Assembly (NCBI GenBank): GCA_001584585.1 | Contig: LSYV01000053.1 | Location: 533,597 to 597,596 of the forward strand | Length of the DNA: 64,000 bases | DNA from: Gonium pectorale | Taxonomy: Eukaryota; Chlorophyta; Chlorophyceae; Chlamydomonadales; Volvocaceae | Direction of reading: 5' to 3' | In this document: piece by piece, positions 1 through 13,105 of the stretch | Numbering within the stretch: position 1 is the stretch's first letter | Layout: each line of letters starts with the position of its first letter | The notes under the pieces: generated by a model | Databases searched by the model: none | Told to the model about the DNA's origin: nothing | Seen by the model: the letters and a program-made list of their open reading frames with translations, nothing else | Position numbers and translations under genes: made by a program

Positions 1-1181
1 TTCCTAATGTTCCAGCCGTCATCGGGGTTGATGACAGTTGTAAACAGCTGCCAACCGTCTATGAGCGCCTTGATGATTGGCCATTTCACGTCGATCCGTG
101 TGTCGCTGTTCTCCTTGCTGCTCGTTCGAGCGGATGAATGGCAGATGTAGGCGCGGGTTGGGCGGCTAAACGATGGCAGGGAGCGACCAAGCAGGCGCAG
201 AGCCACCCGACACACAAAAGAAGGCACTTCCTGCATCCTCGGTTGCATGCAGCTGGCTTAACCACATTTCCAAGATGCGAATTGTTGCTGCCGCTGGAGC
301 CGTTACAGGCCTACTGGCAGGTTCTTTTTCACTCGCAGGCGCCGCGGTGGTCAGCCTGGGTCCAGCTTTCAACCCCAGAGATAGGTACAACCGCCCTCAG
401 CCCAGCACTCATCCGCAGACCCTGCCCTCGCCCACCAACCTGAGAGTGAAAAGGACTCCAAAAATGCCATTCTGTGGTGGGAGGAAATGGGTTCACGTCA
501 CGAGGCCGCAGCTCGGCCCCACCGCAATACTATACTCACCCCATACATACGCAGGGGTATTTGCTGCAAGTGCTGTCTTCAGAGGGCACCCCGGCAGGAC
601 GCAACCTATGCAGGCCCCGGACAGCCACCTGTGCGCCCCGAGACCCGCGACGAGCCAGTGTTGTAGCGCAGGTCTGCCACCCACCACCCCCTCCCAGCCC
701 CAGCATCTTCGCATACGAATCCTCGTCCCTTTGCACAGCCTCGATGCCCACGCACCTCGAGTGTAGAACGTCTGTGCAAAAGGTCCTGGCCGTCTTCGGT
801 GTCGTCCTCCGCCCTGCAAGAGCAGAAAACAAGTGTACATGATGATAATGTGAAGTCTAAAAGATGAGATGATTCAACGCGGGCATGTACTGGTACTAAA
901 CCCTCGGCGCGGATTCCGCCAGCGAGCATACGGGACTGCCTGTGAGCTTAGATATTGTTTATCCTACAGTCAGACATGATCGTAATGCCAAGCTCCAGAA
1001 TTGGCCAGCACAACTGACACTTCGCACGTCTTCCCACAAGCCGACTCCACATTGACCCCAATAAAAACCTCTTTGCAAGAGATATCATGGCACCGACGGC
1101 GTACCGGGCCCGGCGTGAAGCACTACTCCGCGAAGATGCGACACTGCCGGCGTAACTGCCACTGCTCGACCTTGTCACCAT
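1..1181 (-). CDS. TmcB-like PAS/TPR membrane protein, copy 1 (5' end only, partial)
   Basis: This is the 5' end of a gene that continues beyond the left window edge. Exon 3 (1-117) reads SKENSDTRIDVKWPIIKAL and continues through DGWQLFTTVINP; it corresponds to exon 3 of the two full paralogues at 37141-37269 and 61730-61907. Exon 2 (440-471, 32 nt) encodes NGIFGVLFTL between a CACAG acceptor and an AG|GTTGG donor, and ends in phase 2, which is what exon 3 requires. A likely first exon (1105-1181) starts MVTRSSSGSYAGSV and ends SSASRRAR at a GTACGC donor; copy 3 has the matching SSQSRRAR at 62953-63014. Exon 1 ends in phase 2 but exon 2 begins in phase 0, so a very small exon between them is missing or one boundary is different. 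Family known from Dictyostelium TmcB and expanded in volvocine algae; biochemical role not established. Confidence 0.72.
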
Positions 1182-4134
1182 TTCTTCACAGCGATATAAG
1201 TCCCAGCAATCAGCCCCTGGTATATGGCCGGCTGCTCAAAGCCAGCGCGGCTCTTGCCAAGTCACCGCAGCGAAAGGGGTAATGCTAAGGCAGGCCATTG
1301 CTGTGTCGGTCAAGTTGAGGAGCATTGCAACACATCGCGGCAAACAGTTCATGGCACCCGCATGATTACCAAATCGGTTTAGTACGGTCGTGAAAGGAAC
1401 GGCTTCCTGCGTCCTCTTCATATTTCTAACACATAAAACGTCGGTTTTACAAAGGTATGCTCTGGGTGACAACTCCAGATTGCGGTTATCATGTCTCACC
1501 ACGAGTTGCTTGGTCGGGCCAGCGCCTTCTTACAAAATTGAAGCTATACTTCCGCGTTACATCAAATGTTTGTCTTCTTTTCCGACTGTATACGGACGGG
1601 GGTCCGAAGGCACAGTTCGAACATGGACCTGGTATAATGATATAAAGCTTCAGCAACGGGTTGATGTCTGGAGGATTGTCGAAAAGGAAGCGGGGCCGTC
1701 CCCATGCCAGCGTCCGACTCCTTGTTGCCAGCCTAATTACTGTACTTTCAATCTCTCTGTGAAATGATGTGATGCTTCGTCAGGAACAGCTGTCTGTTAT
1801 TCTGACCGTTCGGACCTACGCCTTCAACCTGTCCCAACCCCTCGAGGAGGGGTGCGCAACCGGTTAATACGGGTTAATCAGGCAACCCCGCAAAAAGGGC
1901 CGGTCAGGCAACCTGATTCTGGGAATACTCCCACAGCGGGTACCCAAACCCGCAAACCTATTTGCGCTATCACTCCCTCGTCTCCGGTAGGTCGGCCAAA
2001 CCTCAATCATCCATTGCCAGTCTCAGTCGCTCGTGCGCGCATCACCTATTCCCTAGCCCCACTGTTGCCGCCGCCACAGCGCTCGCATCCCAGGCACGTG
2101 ATTGTTCTCTAAGCTACAAATAAGCAATCGCCACACATCCGCGATGGAAGCGATGAAATGCATCGACCGTGAACCCGCACAGCCCATAAACAGACTGTCA
2201 CACCGTGCCGCATCAAATGCCATCGCCGCCGCACAATCTGCGGGCACAAGCGCACAACATGCCATCTTCGATGTCGGGTGCGCACACAACTATATGCCCT
2301 GACCGCGTGATCAATGTACGATGCCGGGGGTCAAACATCCGTTGGCACCGTCTGGACGAGCAGGTGGGCCCTCCCGGTACGGCCAGGGGCAAAATTACCT
2401 TATGAAGTGTTGTGTGGTCCGATGGGCGTTGTGTTTGACGTTGTCACCAGCCCATCGGCTGTCAGCGGTTCTTATATCCGGCGGCACCCAGCCCGCAACC
2501 CCGGACCGCCAATACACCAAGCGGCGAGATACGGACCTGGAAACAGTGGCAAGTCGGCATAACACGTTCCCAAATTTACGGCCCGTTTCAGTCCGACTTC
2601 CCTTGGTCTTTGCCCTTCGTGCAGGCAGGAACCTGAGACCTATGAACGAAGAGCACTTGTCCCTGCGTCTTAAGTCGGAGTAAAAAGATGGAGGCAGGGA
2701 ATGCATGCGTTGCTCGGTGTTCGTGGATCCTACGGAATGCTATAACGGAGCCAATACTATTAGGACTACTTCTCATTAAATGACTGAATCCCCCATGTAC
2801 ATTTGGGACCTGCCACGCGTCCACAGGTGAGGCGGAACCTGTGGGCACCTGGGCCGCCGTGAGGGCAGGGCCATAGATGACCCAACGCACCGCTGAGCGA
2901 ACATGGGTGGGCGTTCCCAGGCGCCATATTTAGTGTCTCGGTAGTAAATGTGTAAAGATTAGGCCGAAGGTGGTAACCAGAAGGGGTGAAGCTGTTTCCT
3001 ATATGAGGCTGCTGCAGGACAGGCAGTAGCACTGTGAGACGCAACTGATTTGAGGCCCATTTACGGGTCAAAGACCGGCGCCGACTCAACCAAACACAGT
3101 AATGCCATACACATTCATCGGCCCCAATCATAACAGGAGATGCCTCTACTTCAGGGACGTAGCCCACAGGAGGGTAAACCTTGCCTGTTGTACCCATAGA
3201 AAAAACCGCACCAGAAAGCAACTACGTCCTAGATCTGGCGCTCATTCTACAGACTCTACCCAACTCAACATCGTATCGGATCTAACGCAAACGGATGGAG
3301 GCGTACGCCCCTCGAATACAACTGAACGCAGGGTCAACACCACACTGCTTTTCAGCACAATCACTCAGTTGAATTCGATGACAGTCTGTACGACACCCGC
3401 TCACTGCTAAGTTCCTCACCCTCTCGCCAAAACAGGGGCTGCCCCTACGAGTTACTACCCTCTCTCTCCTTTCCTCCCCCTTCTCTTGGATTCTTCTCGG
3501 TCGCCAAGGAACCCATTTCAGCGTTTCCTTGTTCACACAATGGCAGGCGCGGGCACGCCGAACCGTCCACCCAGCGTCCTCCAGTCCGCTGCTGCCCCGG
3601 TGAACAGAGAGGGGTCCAAGCTAGTCCACGCGCAATAGGGGCCCCGCCTCACGCTGATGCCACGAGTATTCATCCTCCCGCAACCAGAACTTCAAAATGT
3701 TTCAGCCCGCCACCGCGTGCGGCAGATCTACCAGATACAGCACAGTACACGTAAGGGGCTTCACTACAGGCAAGCAAGATAGGGCCGTAGAACCAGGCTT
3801 AAGCGCCAGTCCAAGCGGCACTGTCCTCGGCAATGAGCCGGACACAGCCACACGCCGTAACCGACTCGCGCGGCGCGGACGAGTAGGCCGCTCTTGTTCT
3901 TCTCCGTCCGCGACAGGGAGATCACCGTAAGCGCAGAACAACGTGCTTGTCTGGCTGGAGCCCCAGCCTTCACGTCCCACGCATATCACAAATCGCGTAC
4001 GGCATGCTTCACCAAGCGGCATGGCCCAACGCGGAGCAATGCGCCTTAACGAGGAAGCCGCTCTCTGCCAGCCAGCGCCCGCGAACGCGCGGCGCCGGCG
4101 CGACGCGCCACATCCTCGAATGCAAGCCCCTGGC
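1182..4134. other. intergenic, no supported gene
   Basis: This 2.95 kb stretch separates the 5' end of TmcB-like copy 1 from the 3' end of the GNAT gene. I find no exon with family resemblance and no run of consistent splice junctions on either strand. The open frames are short, start mid-sequence and carry no recognisable motif. It should contain the promoter of copy 1 (just above 1181) and the 3' untranslated region of the GNAT gene (just below 4135). I could not find a TGTAA poly(A) signal in the few hundred bases below 4135. Confidence 0.4.
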
Positions 4135-6631
4135 TCATGCTGCACGAGCCAGGAGCCCGCCTTTCTCCTTCTTGCGGCGCTGGAAGGCCATGCCGCGGAT
4201 GCCCTCGGGATCGCGCACGTAGCCGAGCTTCTCGTAGAGGCCGACCACCTGGGAACGTGTGTGGTTTGCGGGGTTTGCTTGCAAACATGTACTGAGGGGA
4301 GAGGCGCGAAGGTACAATGCCCTTCGGCGCTCGTTGCATAACGGTTTACGCGGCAAACGCCGTTACGTGTCGGCGTCGACTGAGAACGGGCCGCTGATTT
4401 GTGACGAAAACACGCAGCACCGCTTTAGAAGCGCATCCCCCCAAAGGAACTCCGGGTGAACAACGCATACTGCCTCGCAACGCCTCTCGTGCTGCCGCGA
4501 CAGGCTCAGGAGGTATGGGGCTGTGCTGAGCTCGCCGCAAGCCTACCTGCGGCTCCGCGTACAGCGTGATGGTCGGGATCCCGTCCTCCACCTACGGACC
4601 AACGACCCCAACAGGCAGTGGCTGTGAGCAGGCAGGTATGCGACAGTCATCATCACAGGAGGCGAGCCCGGGTCTGCAACACAATGCCGCCGCATGGGGG
4701 ACAGCCGCCGAGTGACAAGACGGTCACAAGGCGCGGTAACGAAGGCACAAATAGGACGACAGGTCAACACATGCGGTTGTATGAGCGCCGCCCGCATCAA
4801 CCCGGTCTTGCTCAAGGCGCGGCGCCTGGGGAAGGCACCAGGCGCTACGTGCCGAATGCCTAGTGCCGAGGGCACATGGCTGTAGGTGACCTACACTGCA
4901 TATCATTGCCAAGACAGAGTGCAGCATGGGGAGCGTACTACTGCTCCGATGCCGCCGCCGGCCAGCCCAAGTCCGTCCGTCCCTTCCTGACCCCAGTCAC
5001 ACCCACTCCTCCCGGCGCCTGCATGTCTTACCAGCTTCTTTGTGAGCCGCTCCATCAGAGCGCGCCCCAGGCCCGAGCGCTGCCATGCGGGGTTGACAGC
5101 CACGTCCCACACAGTGGCCGACAGGACGCCGTCGCTCGTGGCGCGGGCAAATCCAACGAGCTGACCCTGTGCACAGGCAGGAGGAGGGAAGTTTCCAAAC
5201 AACGCTTTGAGACGATCGGACTGGTATCCAGAGGAACGGCAAGGTACGCGTGTGCAATCAGCACGCACGCTGCGCGATGCGTCAGAAGAGCACTCCCGCG
5301 AGCCTCAGTCTTCGGCTTCAAATGCAGAATGAACCTGGAACAGGAGCTTGCCATGCGGTCGTTGGGCCTCGTGCCCGGACATTGCCCGGCCGAATATGAC
5401 CGGTCTGCTCATTCCGCGCGGATTTCCGCCACCACGGAAAAGATTCCGATCTGGGCTGCGCGATCTTCGCGGATCTTCCATGGGGCAGCCCTTACATGCC
5501 GGCACCGCATCAGCCCTGGCTCGCTGGCGCGCCTCTTGGCCTCTCCAATGCTCCTACCACCGCTCACCCGCGTTCACTATAACGCACCTGCCGCGCGACT
5601 CGAGACTGCTTCGTAGACCGCACCCATATGATGTGGTACGTGTTCTCCAGCGCCACCCGGAGGCGGTCCGGGTCACGACGGGGGAAGCCCACCTAGTGAA
5701 GAGGGGGAGGAGGAGGAGCACACATAGTGTTTTGAGGACCGCGATTAAATGGCCCGATCCCACTGGCCGAGTATTATGTGCGGACGACCCCGCAAAACCG
5801 ACCCTTGGACGAGGGTAGGCGGGACAGCAAGGTGGCACGGGAGGTCGTTACGGTCAGAGCCCCGGTGAGAAACAGCGCCACCATGTCACCGCGGGCCCGT
5901 CGACGTTACGTACTCCGATTACCGTACCCGTCATTTAGGGACAGGAAATGCTAGACAGTGCGTTACGCGTAGTCAACCAGGGTGCTGCTAAGGCACTGGT
6001 CAGGGACCAAGTGCAACGCACACGCGCATGACCGAAGCAACTCACGATTCTATGACATCCTTCCCTCGCCACGATGGGGCGTGGTCATGGGCCGCATCGG
6101 TCACGATGGGGCAGTGACACAAGCCGCTTGACTCACGGTGGGCCAAGGACCCTAAGGCCAACGGACCCTCACCCTCCGAAGGCCAGAACGCTATGAATTG
6201 CAACCGCACCTTCTCAAAGAGGTCATTGAGCTCAGTAATGAGGATGCCCTCTCGCCCCTCCATGAACTGCACGCCGAGCTTAGTCTCAAACTCCAAGTCG
6301 GGTTTGGAGATGGGCGGCGGCCGCAGCACGCCGCCGGTGGCCTCCTGCGGCAACGGCAGGGCGCGTACGACCAAGCCATGTAATAAGAGCACGCGCCGCC
6401 CCTGCACACGCGACCCGGTTTCATTGGTGTCCTGAGCCACGGAAGTCTAGCAGCCATCTGGGACAGGGGAGCAAAGCGAGAGCCGATGCGACCCCGTTGG
6501 GGGCGCTGCAAGGAGCATCTAGCCCGCGTACTGGAGGAAGGGTCGGGGTTTTGAGAGGTAGCAGGTCGGGAAGCTTACCTCCAGGCGACTCCCGTAGAGC
6601 GTCTTATCAGGGCTCATGCCGTCACCGTTCC
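4135..6631 (-). CDS. GNAT N-acetyltransferase, plastid NSI/SNAT type
   Basis: Five well-supported exons, all in phase 0: 6210-6344, 5588-5692, 5032-5166, 4547-4591 and 4135-4248 with a TGA stop. They give 177 residues. The order matches plant/algal NSI (serotonin N-acetyltransferase-type) proteins: [11 protein letters not shown], then [20 protein letters not shown] and STKQSR, then [30 protein letters not shown], and finally [26 protein letters not shown] is the acetyl-CoA pyrophosphate loop (Q/RxxGxG). In the family these enzymes acetylate amines and protein lysines in the chloroplast. A candidate upstream exon, 6579-6631 ([18 protein letters not shown], strong GTAAGC donor), fits by phase. 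The first exon, expected to carry a transit peptide, is not resolved. The next gene upstream is LAS1, same strand. Family call firm; substrate not deducible. Confidence 0.85.
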
Positions 6632-7961
6632 CTGCGCAAGGAGAAGGGGGCGAGCGCTCACCGTGCGTATCTGAAGGTGGCGAAACGGCCAGCGAAATAG
6701 GCCGCCCAAAGTGAGACCTCGACCAATTCCTCCGAAGCCTCCATGCCACGCTCACATAGCCATGTTCCTAGTGTACCCTTAACCCCCGCAGCCGATAGCA
6801 GGAGATGCCTTGCCTACGCCGTATTCAAGCCCTTCGAGCACAACCTTCCTCATGGGGGCGCTTCACACCCTGGGAATCGAAGGCCACCTCAGTCGGCAGC
6901 GGACCCGGCATTCCCGCACACTTAACACCCGACCGCCAAACAGCGCATGCATCAGGGGGGGCGCTTGGATGTGCTGCACAACTACTCCCTGGGAATTGGT
7001 ACCCGGCGTGCTGCCCAGCGACATGCCCCCCGTGGGTCAACCCCACCTGCGAAAGCTTGCCCAACATAGCTCAATCGCGGCTTTGACTTTAAGCTGTTTG
7101 GGACCTCCTGCGCCGGCGGCACTGGGCACGCAGAGGGGTGCCGGTCGCGCAGGGTGGTCGCAAGCAGGGTAGTTGGTCGACGCCCAAGCGCGCTTGCTCT
7201 CCGACCAGCGCATGAGGCATGGCAACTGCTTCCTCTGATGCTCCCTCTTAAGTGTGGGGACCTTGCCCCTCTAAATGCACGGCATGAAGAGCGCAGAGCC
7301 GAAGAATCCATTTGCTGCTTATGTGCCGGCCACAAGCACGGCCCACAGAACGCGCTAGCAGTTACACTGATATCAATGTCATAAGCGGCCCAATCAAGCG
7401 TAAGTGGGTGGTCTACTTCACGTTGGCCACAGCAGGCCTGCTTGCTTGCACTGCAAGTTGCAGCAACCCTAGGGTCAAGAAGGGTATGTATTAGCACATG
7501 ACGTGCAGACTGCCTGCCGGGAACGGCTCAGCATTCAATCCTCACGGCCGAGCAAAACTGACCTTCCGTTCACGATCTTCGCCGAATGGGCGACAACATC
7601 GTCAATATGGTTGATACTAGATGCATTATTAGCCAGGATTTAATGAACAGCATTAAATGCATGGCAAGTGGACTAAGTTATCCGTGACCCAAGGGACAGC
7701 GGTACCCTGTCGGTCGCGACTGCCTCATTGAAAGGAGCGAGTTCCACGGAGGAATGGCTAGTTGTAAGTAACGGTGATGATGTCAATACTGGGTTGCTTA
7801 ACCGTGGGCTGTGTGGTGTGGACAAGACAACCACAGCATGTCTATCTGGTCCTCATGCTACTGAATGGGTCAAGGAGTGATAAACCGCCCCCGCAAAAGA
7901 TACATGCTGCCGAGGCAGCAAGTGATGCTTTCTGGGCATTGCTTTATGCCGTTACGGCTGG
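6632..7961. other. GNAT 5' region, first exon unresolved
   Basis: This is where the first exon(s) and promoter of the GNAT gene should lie, between its candidate exon at 6579-6631 and the LAS1 3' end. Several minus-strand open frames exist. One near 7100-7320 encodes an Arg/Ser/Ala-rich stretch starting MDSSALRSSCRAFRG that resembles algal transit peptides in composition. I could not connect it by splice phase, so it is not called as a gene. Confidence 0.3.
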
Positions 7962-7966
7962 TTACA
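7962..7966 (-). terminator. TGTAA poly(A) signal of the LAS1-like gene
   Basis: TGTAA on the minus strand, 80 bases past the LAS1 TAG at 8046. TGTAA is the common poly(A) signal of volvocine algae. The short motif can occur by chance, so the call rests on its position. Confidence 0.5.
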
Positions 7967-8045
7967 GACGGAACCCGCAATGCAGCGTGTGCTATGCTTT
8001 ACCTGCTTTACTCAGATACCCATTGCGTCACTCTATGAAGCAAGG

Positions 8046-11000
8046 CTATAGCAGAAACCCCACACTGGTCAAATGCCCTTTTTCCGACACCTGCAGCTGT
8101 TGCTGCTCCTGCTGCACCAGGAGAGCTCCAAAGAGGCCCGATCGGCCGCCAGGGACACGATCAGCCCGGCCCCCGTCCTCTTCCTCCACGTCCTCCTCCT
8201 CTTGCTCGTCCACGCCGCACCCCACGCCTCCGTACTGCTGTGGCGACTCATACTGGGCCGTCTCAGCATCATACGGCACCTCCTCGGTGAGTACGGCACC
8301 GGTTGCGGCTGGTACGGCAGCTTCAGGAGCTCCAACGTCGTGGACGTCCGCGCATTCCGGCCCGCCGGGGTCAGGGTGCCCTGCAGGCTTCGCAGTGGTC
8401 GCGTCCTGCCGGCACTCGCCGGGCACCTGCCGGGCCGCGAGATCCGCAGCCGATGATGGCGGCGGCGGGCCGGTAAGGTCCGGCAACCTGCCGTTGGGGT
8501 TGAGCGGACACGGCAGGCAGCCGATGGCGCATCGCGTCCACCCCTCACAGCGCACCCACCGGCGAGCGCCGGGCTGCTTTCTGCAGTCCCGGCCCTGAGC
8601 ATCCTTCCCGTCATCGTTGGCGTTGGCGACATTTCCTGTATCGGCGGGCCAAGCGTTGCCCGCGCCGCCCACTTCCGGCTCCGGCTGGCGCCGCTTGGTA
8701 GCCCGCCGTGATCCGGCCAGCGCCAGCGCCCGCTGAAGCGCCTCCATGACGACCTGAGTGAAAAGCATTTCACTCACATGTGGTATGTGCGGGGAACGGC
8801 CAATCGGTTACGTTCCACACTGGGTCACGCGGCGCAACCTCAACGCACAAGTGCAGGATTCAGAGGGTACAGGGGAAGGCTGGTGTACCTACCGAAACGG
8901 CGTCATCGGTCTAGCCCAGGTCAAACTACACCGAACTACGACGCTGAGTGCACGCCAACCAGACCCGCGCACCTGCCGGCACTGCTCATGGTCGGTCGGC
9001 TCCCCCGGCCCTGGCGCATCCATGGGAGCTAGCCCGTCGCCACCACGTGCACCGCTGCCGCTGCCGCTCCCGCTGCCGCCTCTGCTGAGGCCGAGGGTGC
9101 CAAGCGCCTCCGTTCCTCCAATGGCCTGGGCCGGCTCGCTCAGCCCTGACCTTAATTCGGACGTGCCTCCCCGGACAATTGCCAGAAGCGCCTCCAGCTG
9201 CTCCGAAGACACGGGTCCATCCAAGGACGCATCGTCGGCCGCGTCGCAACCAACCTCGCTGCCATCCAGCCCTGCCGCCGTCGACCCGTGTTGTTGCTTG
9301 GCGGTGGCCGCTGGTGCGCTCTGGGCGCCCTTCTTGGCGAGGCGGCCGGAGTTCTTTCTGGAGGGACTCAACAGTGCCGCGCCCTGGAGGGGCGAGGGAA
9401 AGGGCAATTAAGTGGACCGTGGGCACAGCTGCGCGTGCAGGGTGTGGCAAGCATATGGCTGCCGTAACGCGTGCTCTCGCACTGTTCAGGAGCTGATATC
9501 AGCGAACAGCCATACCCGGCAAATGTGCGGGACCGAGGCCTAGTGGTGGGTCCCTCAAGGCAAGCGCTGGGACGCGGGCGCTAGCGCTCCTTGAAGCAGC
9601 GCACTTGCACAGCGCCGTGCGTGGCCTTCCCGCCTCCCAATCACCCCACCTGGCCAGATGAGGAGAGCTGCGCGACTGCGCCAGCGGGCAGCAAGCGCAG
9701 CACCCAGCGCATGTACGTTTGTGCTGCTTTTGACAGCGGTTGCCCCCCCTCGCCAGGGCCCTCCTGTGCAGGCGCGTCTGGCAAGCCAGAGGTGGCAGTC
9801 GGTGGGCACTCTGACGAGACCAGGCGGTCGAGAGCGGCCTGCAGAAGGGTTCCAAGGATCCATTACCGAAACCTCGTAGTATACCGTAGTACCGAACTTC
9901 GTAGTATAATACAGGGATGTCTTCTCCGTACAGTTCATGGTAAGACGTTTGCAAGGGGCCACCTGCCACTCCGTTTCCAGCATATCAGCGGGAGAGCGGC
10001 AAAAGAATACCGTTCTCAGGTAGCTCCTGCAGGCCCGTTGCAGGGCCATTCGAGGCCACACAAGCTGCCCACAGGCCCACCTTGAGAAGCATTAAGCGCA
10101 AGCGCGGATACCACTTGAGCAGTTGGAGCATGGCTGTGGCAAGGCCGAGCGGCGATTCAGTGAGTAAAGAAACGCGCACAACGTCCATCACAGACGAACG
10201 GGCGAATGATAGGGCAGAGAATTGTCATGGCAGATTCAGCCCTGCTGAGTCCCACGGTTCAGCAAGAGCCTTCGAGTGCGACTTGCAGGGTGTTCAGTTT
10301 GCGGATTCCCGTCCATAGACGCTCTACCGTTCCTTTCATCCCCATGTAAGCCCTCTGGATCCCAACAGCCCAAGTCCGGACTCCTTCAGAGCCACCCACC
10401 TGACTTCCAGGCAAGCTCCTCGATCTGCTGTTGTGGGCGCTGCTGCTGCTGCTGCTGGTGGGCCCACGACGCTGATGAAGCAGACGGCTGCGGCAGCGCC
10501 GGCGGCCGCAGCGCGGCGCCGTCGAGCAGCGGCCCGATCATCTCGTGTGTGAAGGCCGGCGGCAGCAGCGAGCGCAGATCGGACAGCGCCTGCTTGCGGA
10601 TGCGCTGTCCCTCCGGTCCGCTGTAGCTCGCTGTGGAAATGTCACGTGGAGGCCAGCAGGGGATAACAGTAATAATGACGACAAGCCCCACTTGCCGAGA
10701 GGTATCACGGGCAAGAGCTGGCACAACACGCGCACCTGAGCCTGGGGCAACACCCAGCACATAGCGTACCCGGCAGCGCTAAATCATCTGGTATGGTTCT
10801 GGCCACGCCCAAGCATGCGGTACCTGCGGCCTCTTCCATCACCTCCTCATCGTCATCGTCATCGACGGGGTCCGCTGTACCGCCGCTCCCGCTCAGCCCC
10901 GCCGCCGCGGCCGCCCGCCAGCTGTCCGCCAGACACGTCAGCAGGGCCGCGATGCGGTCTGAGGCGGCCGCGAGCGCCTGGCGTTGCCCCTCCCTGTAGG

Positions 11001-12400
11001 GGGGACCGGACCGGGACAGGGACAGGCAGGAGCCGCAGCTGGTTAGGGAGAGCTTCCGGTGTCAGCGGAAAGCTCCATGCTGCTGCCGTCTCAAAAACCT
11101 TTCGGCTGCCCTGAAAGAAACAGACATCGCCACAACCCCAAGACCGGTCGTCAACATCGGCTGCACTACCGTACACCAGGCCCCTGGCAACAATCTTAAG
11201 CAACCGCCGTGGATACCTCGTGGCTGTATACCCGGCAGCAACATCTCGCGGTCCGTTCCCACTGCCGCCCTGTTTTCCCCGCTACCCAAGCGGCACATGC
11301 AGCATGGCATGAGGGACCGGCATGCGCTGCTGCGGCGCCTCTAGTCAGCGACCGCAGCGACCAAGAAACGCCGCCCCCTCAAGTTGAGACTTGTCGAGAA
11401 GATTGCAACTCACCAGTAGTTTTCCCGTAGCCACGCAAGCGCACTATCGGCAGCGGCCCGAAGCAGCGGCAGAGAGGGCAGCTCGTTGTGGGTCGCCTCG
11501 TGGCGGACATCCACCAATGCCCGCGGCAGACCTGCAGCCGGCGCAGCACGGCACAGGGGTGTCACAGGTCATCCTGCGAGGCAGTCCTTCGCGGGGCACG
11601 GTGCTGGACGCACAGCCCTCCTTCCCCTCCCACAAAAGGCTGCTTACTGGCAAGGAGCTAGCCCTGCTTCCATGCTTATCAGCCCACACGCTCAATCCGA
11701 CGATAGCATGGCGGCTGGTATGCGTAGTAGCAAGTGGCAATGGTCGCGCACCGGCACACGGAACAGGCAAGGCAAGCAATCCGTCTACAAGCCCAAGGCC
11801 CTGACACAACGCCACACCCGCGGCGTCGGACAAGACTGCGACACTGGATGCGACACGGCCCTTCTGTTGGCTGTCGCTGATGCCGTTGACTAAGCGAATC
11901 AACGGCAGGCTGTACCGCAGCCGCAGCGGCAGCTCGCCCGTCGCCAGCGCCGCCTCCGCCGCATAAGTTGCGTGGCCTGCGCGTGCCGCTGCGGCGGCGC
12001 TCTGCCATTGCTCGTCTGCCCGTCGGGCGTCAAGGAGGTGAGCTGTGATGTCCACGCCAAGGGGTAGCTTGCCCCGTAGGCGCCATGCGGAGACCTGGAG
12101 TCACGGTAGTTGGCCAAGATCCACAACGCTGGGCATGGTTGACACGTGACACGTTGCAAGGGGAAAAGAGCCGCTCTCCGATACCGGTATGAGGTTGCTA
12201 AAATGAAGCTCCGGGGAGCGACCCGGAAAACCTCGGGGCACATCCCGTGAAGCCGACACTTCTACCCCGCACCCTTTTCCCACTGACCTCCCTACCTGCT
12301 GAAGGGCCACGTCTTGCCGAAGCTGGTCCCCGCTCCAGAGGTCCTGCCGTAGCGATTCCCACTCCGCCCAGCATGTCCACGGCACAACCCTACCCGACAT
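8046..12400 (-). CDS. LAS1: LAS1-like pre-rRNA processing endoribonuclease
   Basis: Nine exons: 12296-12400, 11818-12094, 11414-11531, 10824-10993, 10400-10630, 10081-10133, 9650-9838, 8973-9383, 8046-8753. All phases join and total 754 codons including TAG, so 753 residues. The start MSGRVVPWTCWAEWE matches the Las1 N-terminal VVPWxxWxEW. Then come SAWRLRGKLPLGVD, LPLIRLVNGISD and ALVDVRHEATHNELPSLP. RHEATH is the HEPN nuclease motif RHxxTH, intact here, followed by LAWLRENYWE. The C-terminus GWTRCAIGCLP matches the Las1 tail. In yeast and animals Las1 cuts ITS2 in 27S pre-rRNA together with the kinase Grc3, in the nucleus. Oddities: an acidic DDDDDEE run, a Gln run near 10445 and a long Ser/Gly/Ala-rich insert in exons 8 and 9. 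The gene is single-copy here and looks functional. Confidence 0.9.
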
Positions 12401-13105
12401 CTTGGTGACGCCCTACAACACCCCTTCACGCATGTAGAGCTTCGCGGTTGTCCTCATGATGCCGGTGGCTGGCCAAGCACCATCGCCGCCGCGCGCCGAC
12501 ATCAACGGCCAGAGCTTCCTATATCAAGCTGTTAATATTGAGAATCAAATCGTGGGCCGGTAAGCAACAAGCCGTAGTCCTCTTTGTCGCTCAGCTCAAG
12601 AAGCTACAGCCCGTAAATCATACGCCAACTGAATTTTAGAGCTCAGTGCGTCTTTTGCCGCCCGCGCGGCCAGTGGGAGCTGGTGCACTTGGCTCCCGCT
12701 AGTATGTTATGTTACAGTTAGAGGCCCAGCGGCGCTTTTGGATTCTGTTGATACGCAAGGTACACAGCACCCTCGTAGCTGTTTTGTACGTGTACTTTTT
12801 CTACTGAAGATCGAGTACTGTGCGCTGGCGCTTAGCACTAGTCGAGTATTTTGTCCTGTGGCTGGAACGATTCCCGTCCTATATGGACCCGGTCGGGCCC
12901 CAAGGAACGCAGGGAAACGGCACAAAAGGACGCGCGCGGTTGCACGCCGCTGCGATTGCTATGCCGTGCGCAGTGATAAGTGGCTCAACTCGACTCAACC
13001 CAAGGCTTCAAGTCATCCGTTCAAAACAGGCGGGGCGTCGTGGCTGGAGAGCGGCAGGGCCAGGGGAGGGACTGGAGGGAGGCGCTGGGGAGGCGCCAGG
13101 TGGAC
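12401..13105. other. intergenic between LAS1 and AAA fragment; LAS1 promoter region
   Basis: About 700 bases upstream of the LAS1 start codon. I searched the minus strand for the rest of the AAA domain (Walker B, sensor 1, arginine finger), which should follow the exon ending at 13106, and found nothing. Base composition is lower in GC than the flanking exons. No other gene is seen. Confidence 0.45.
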
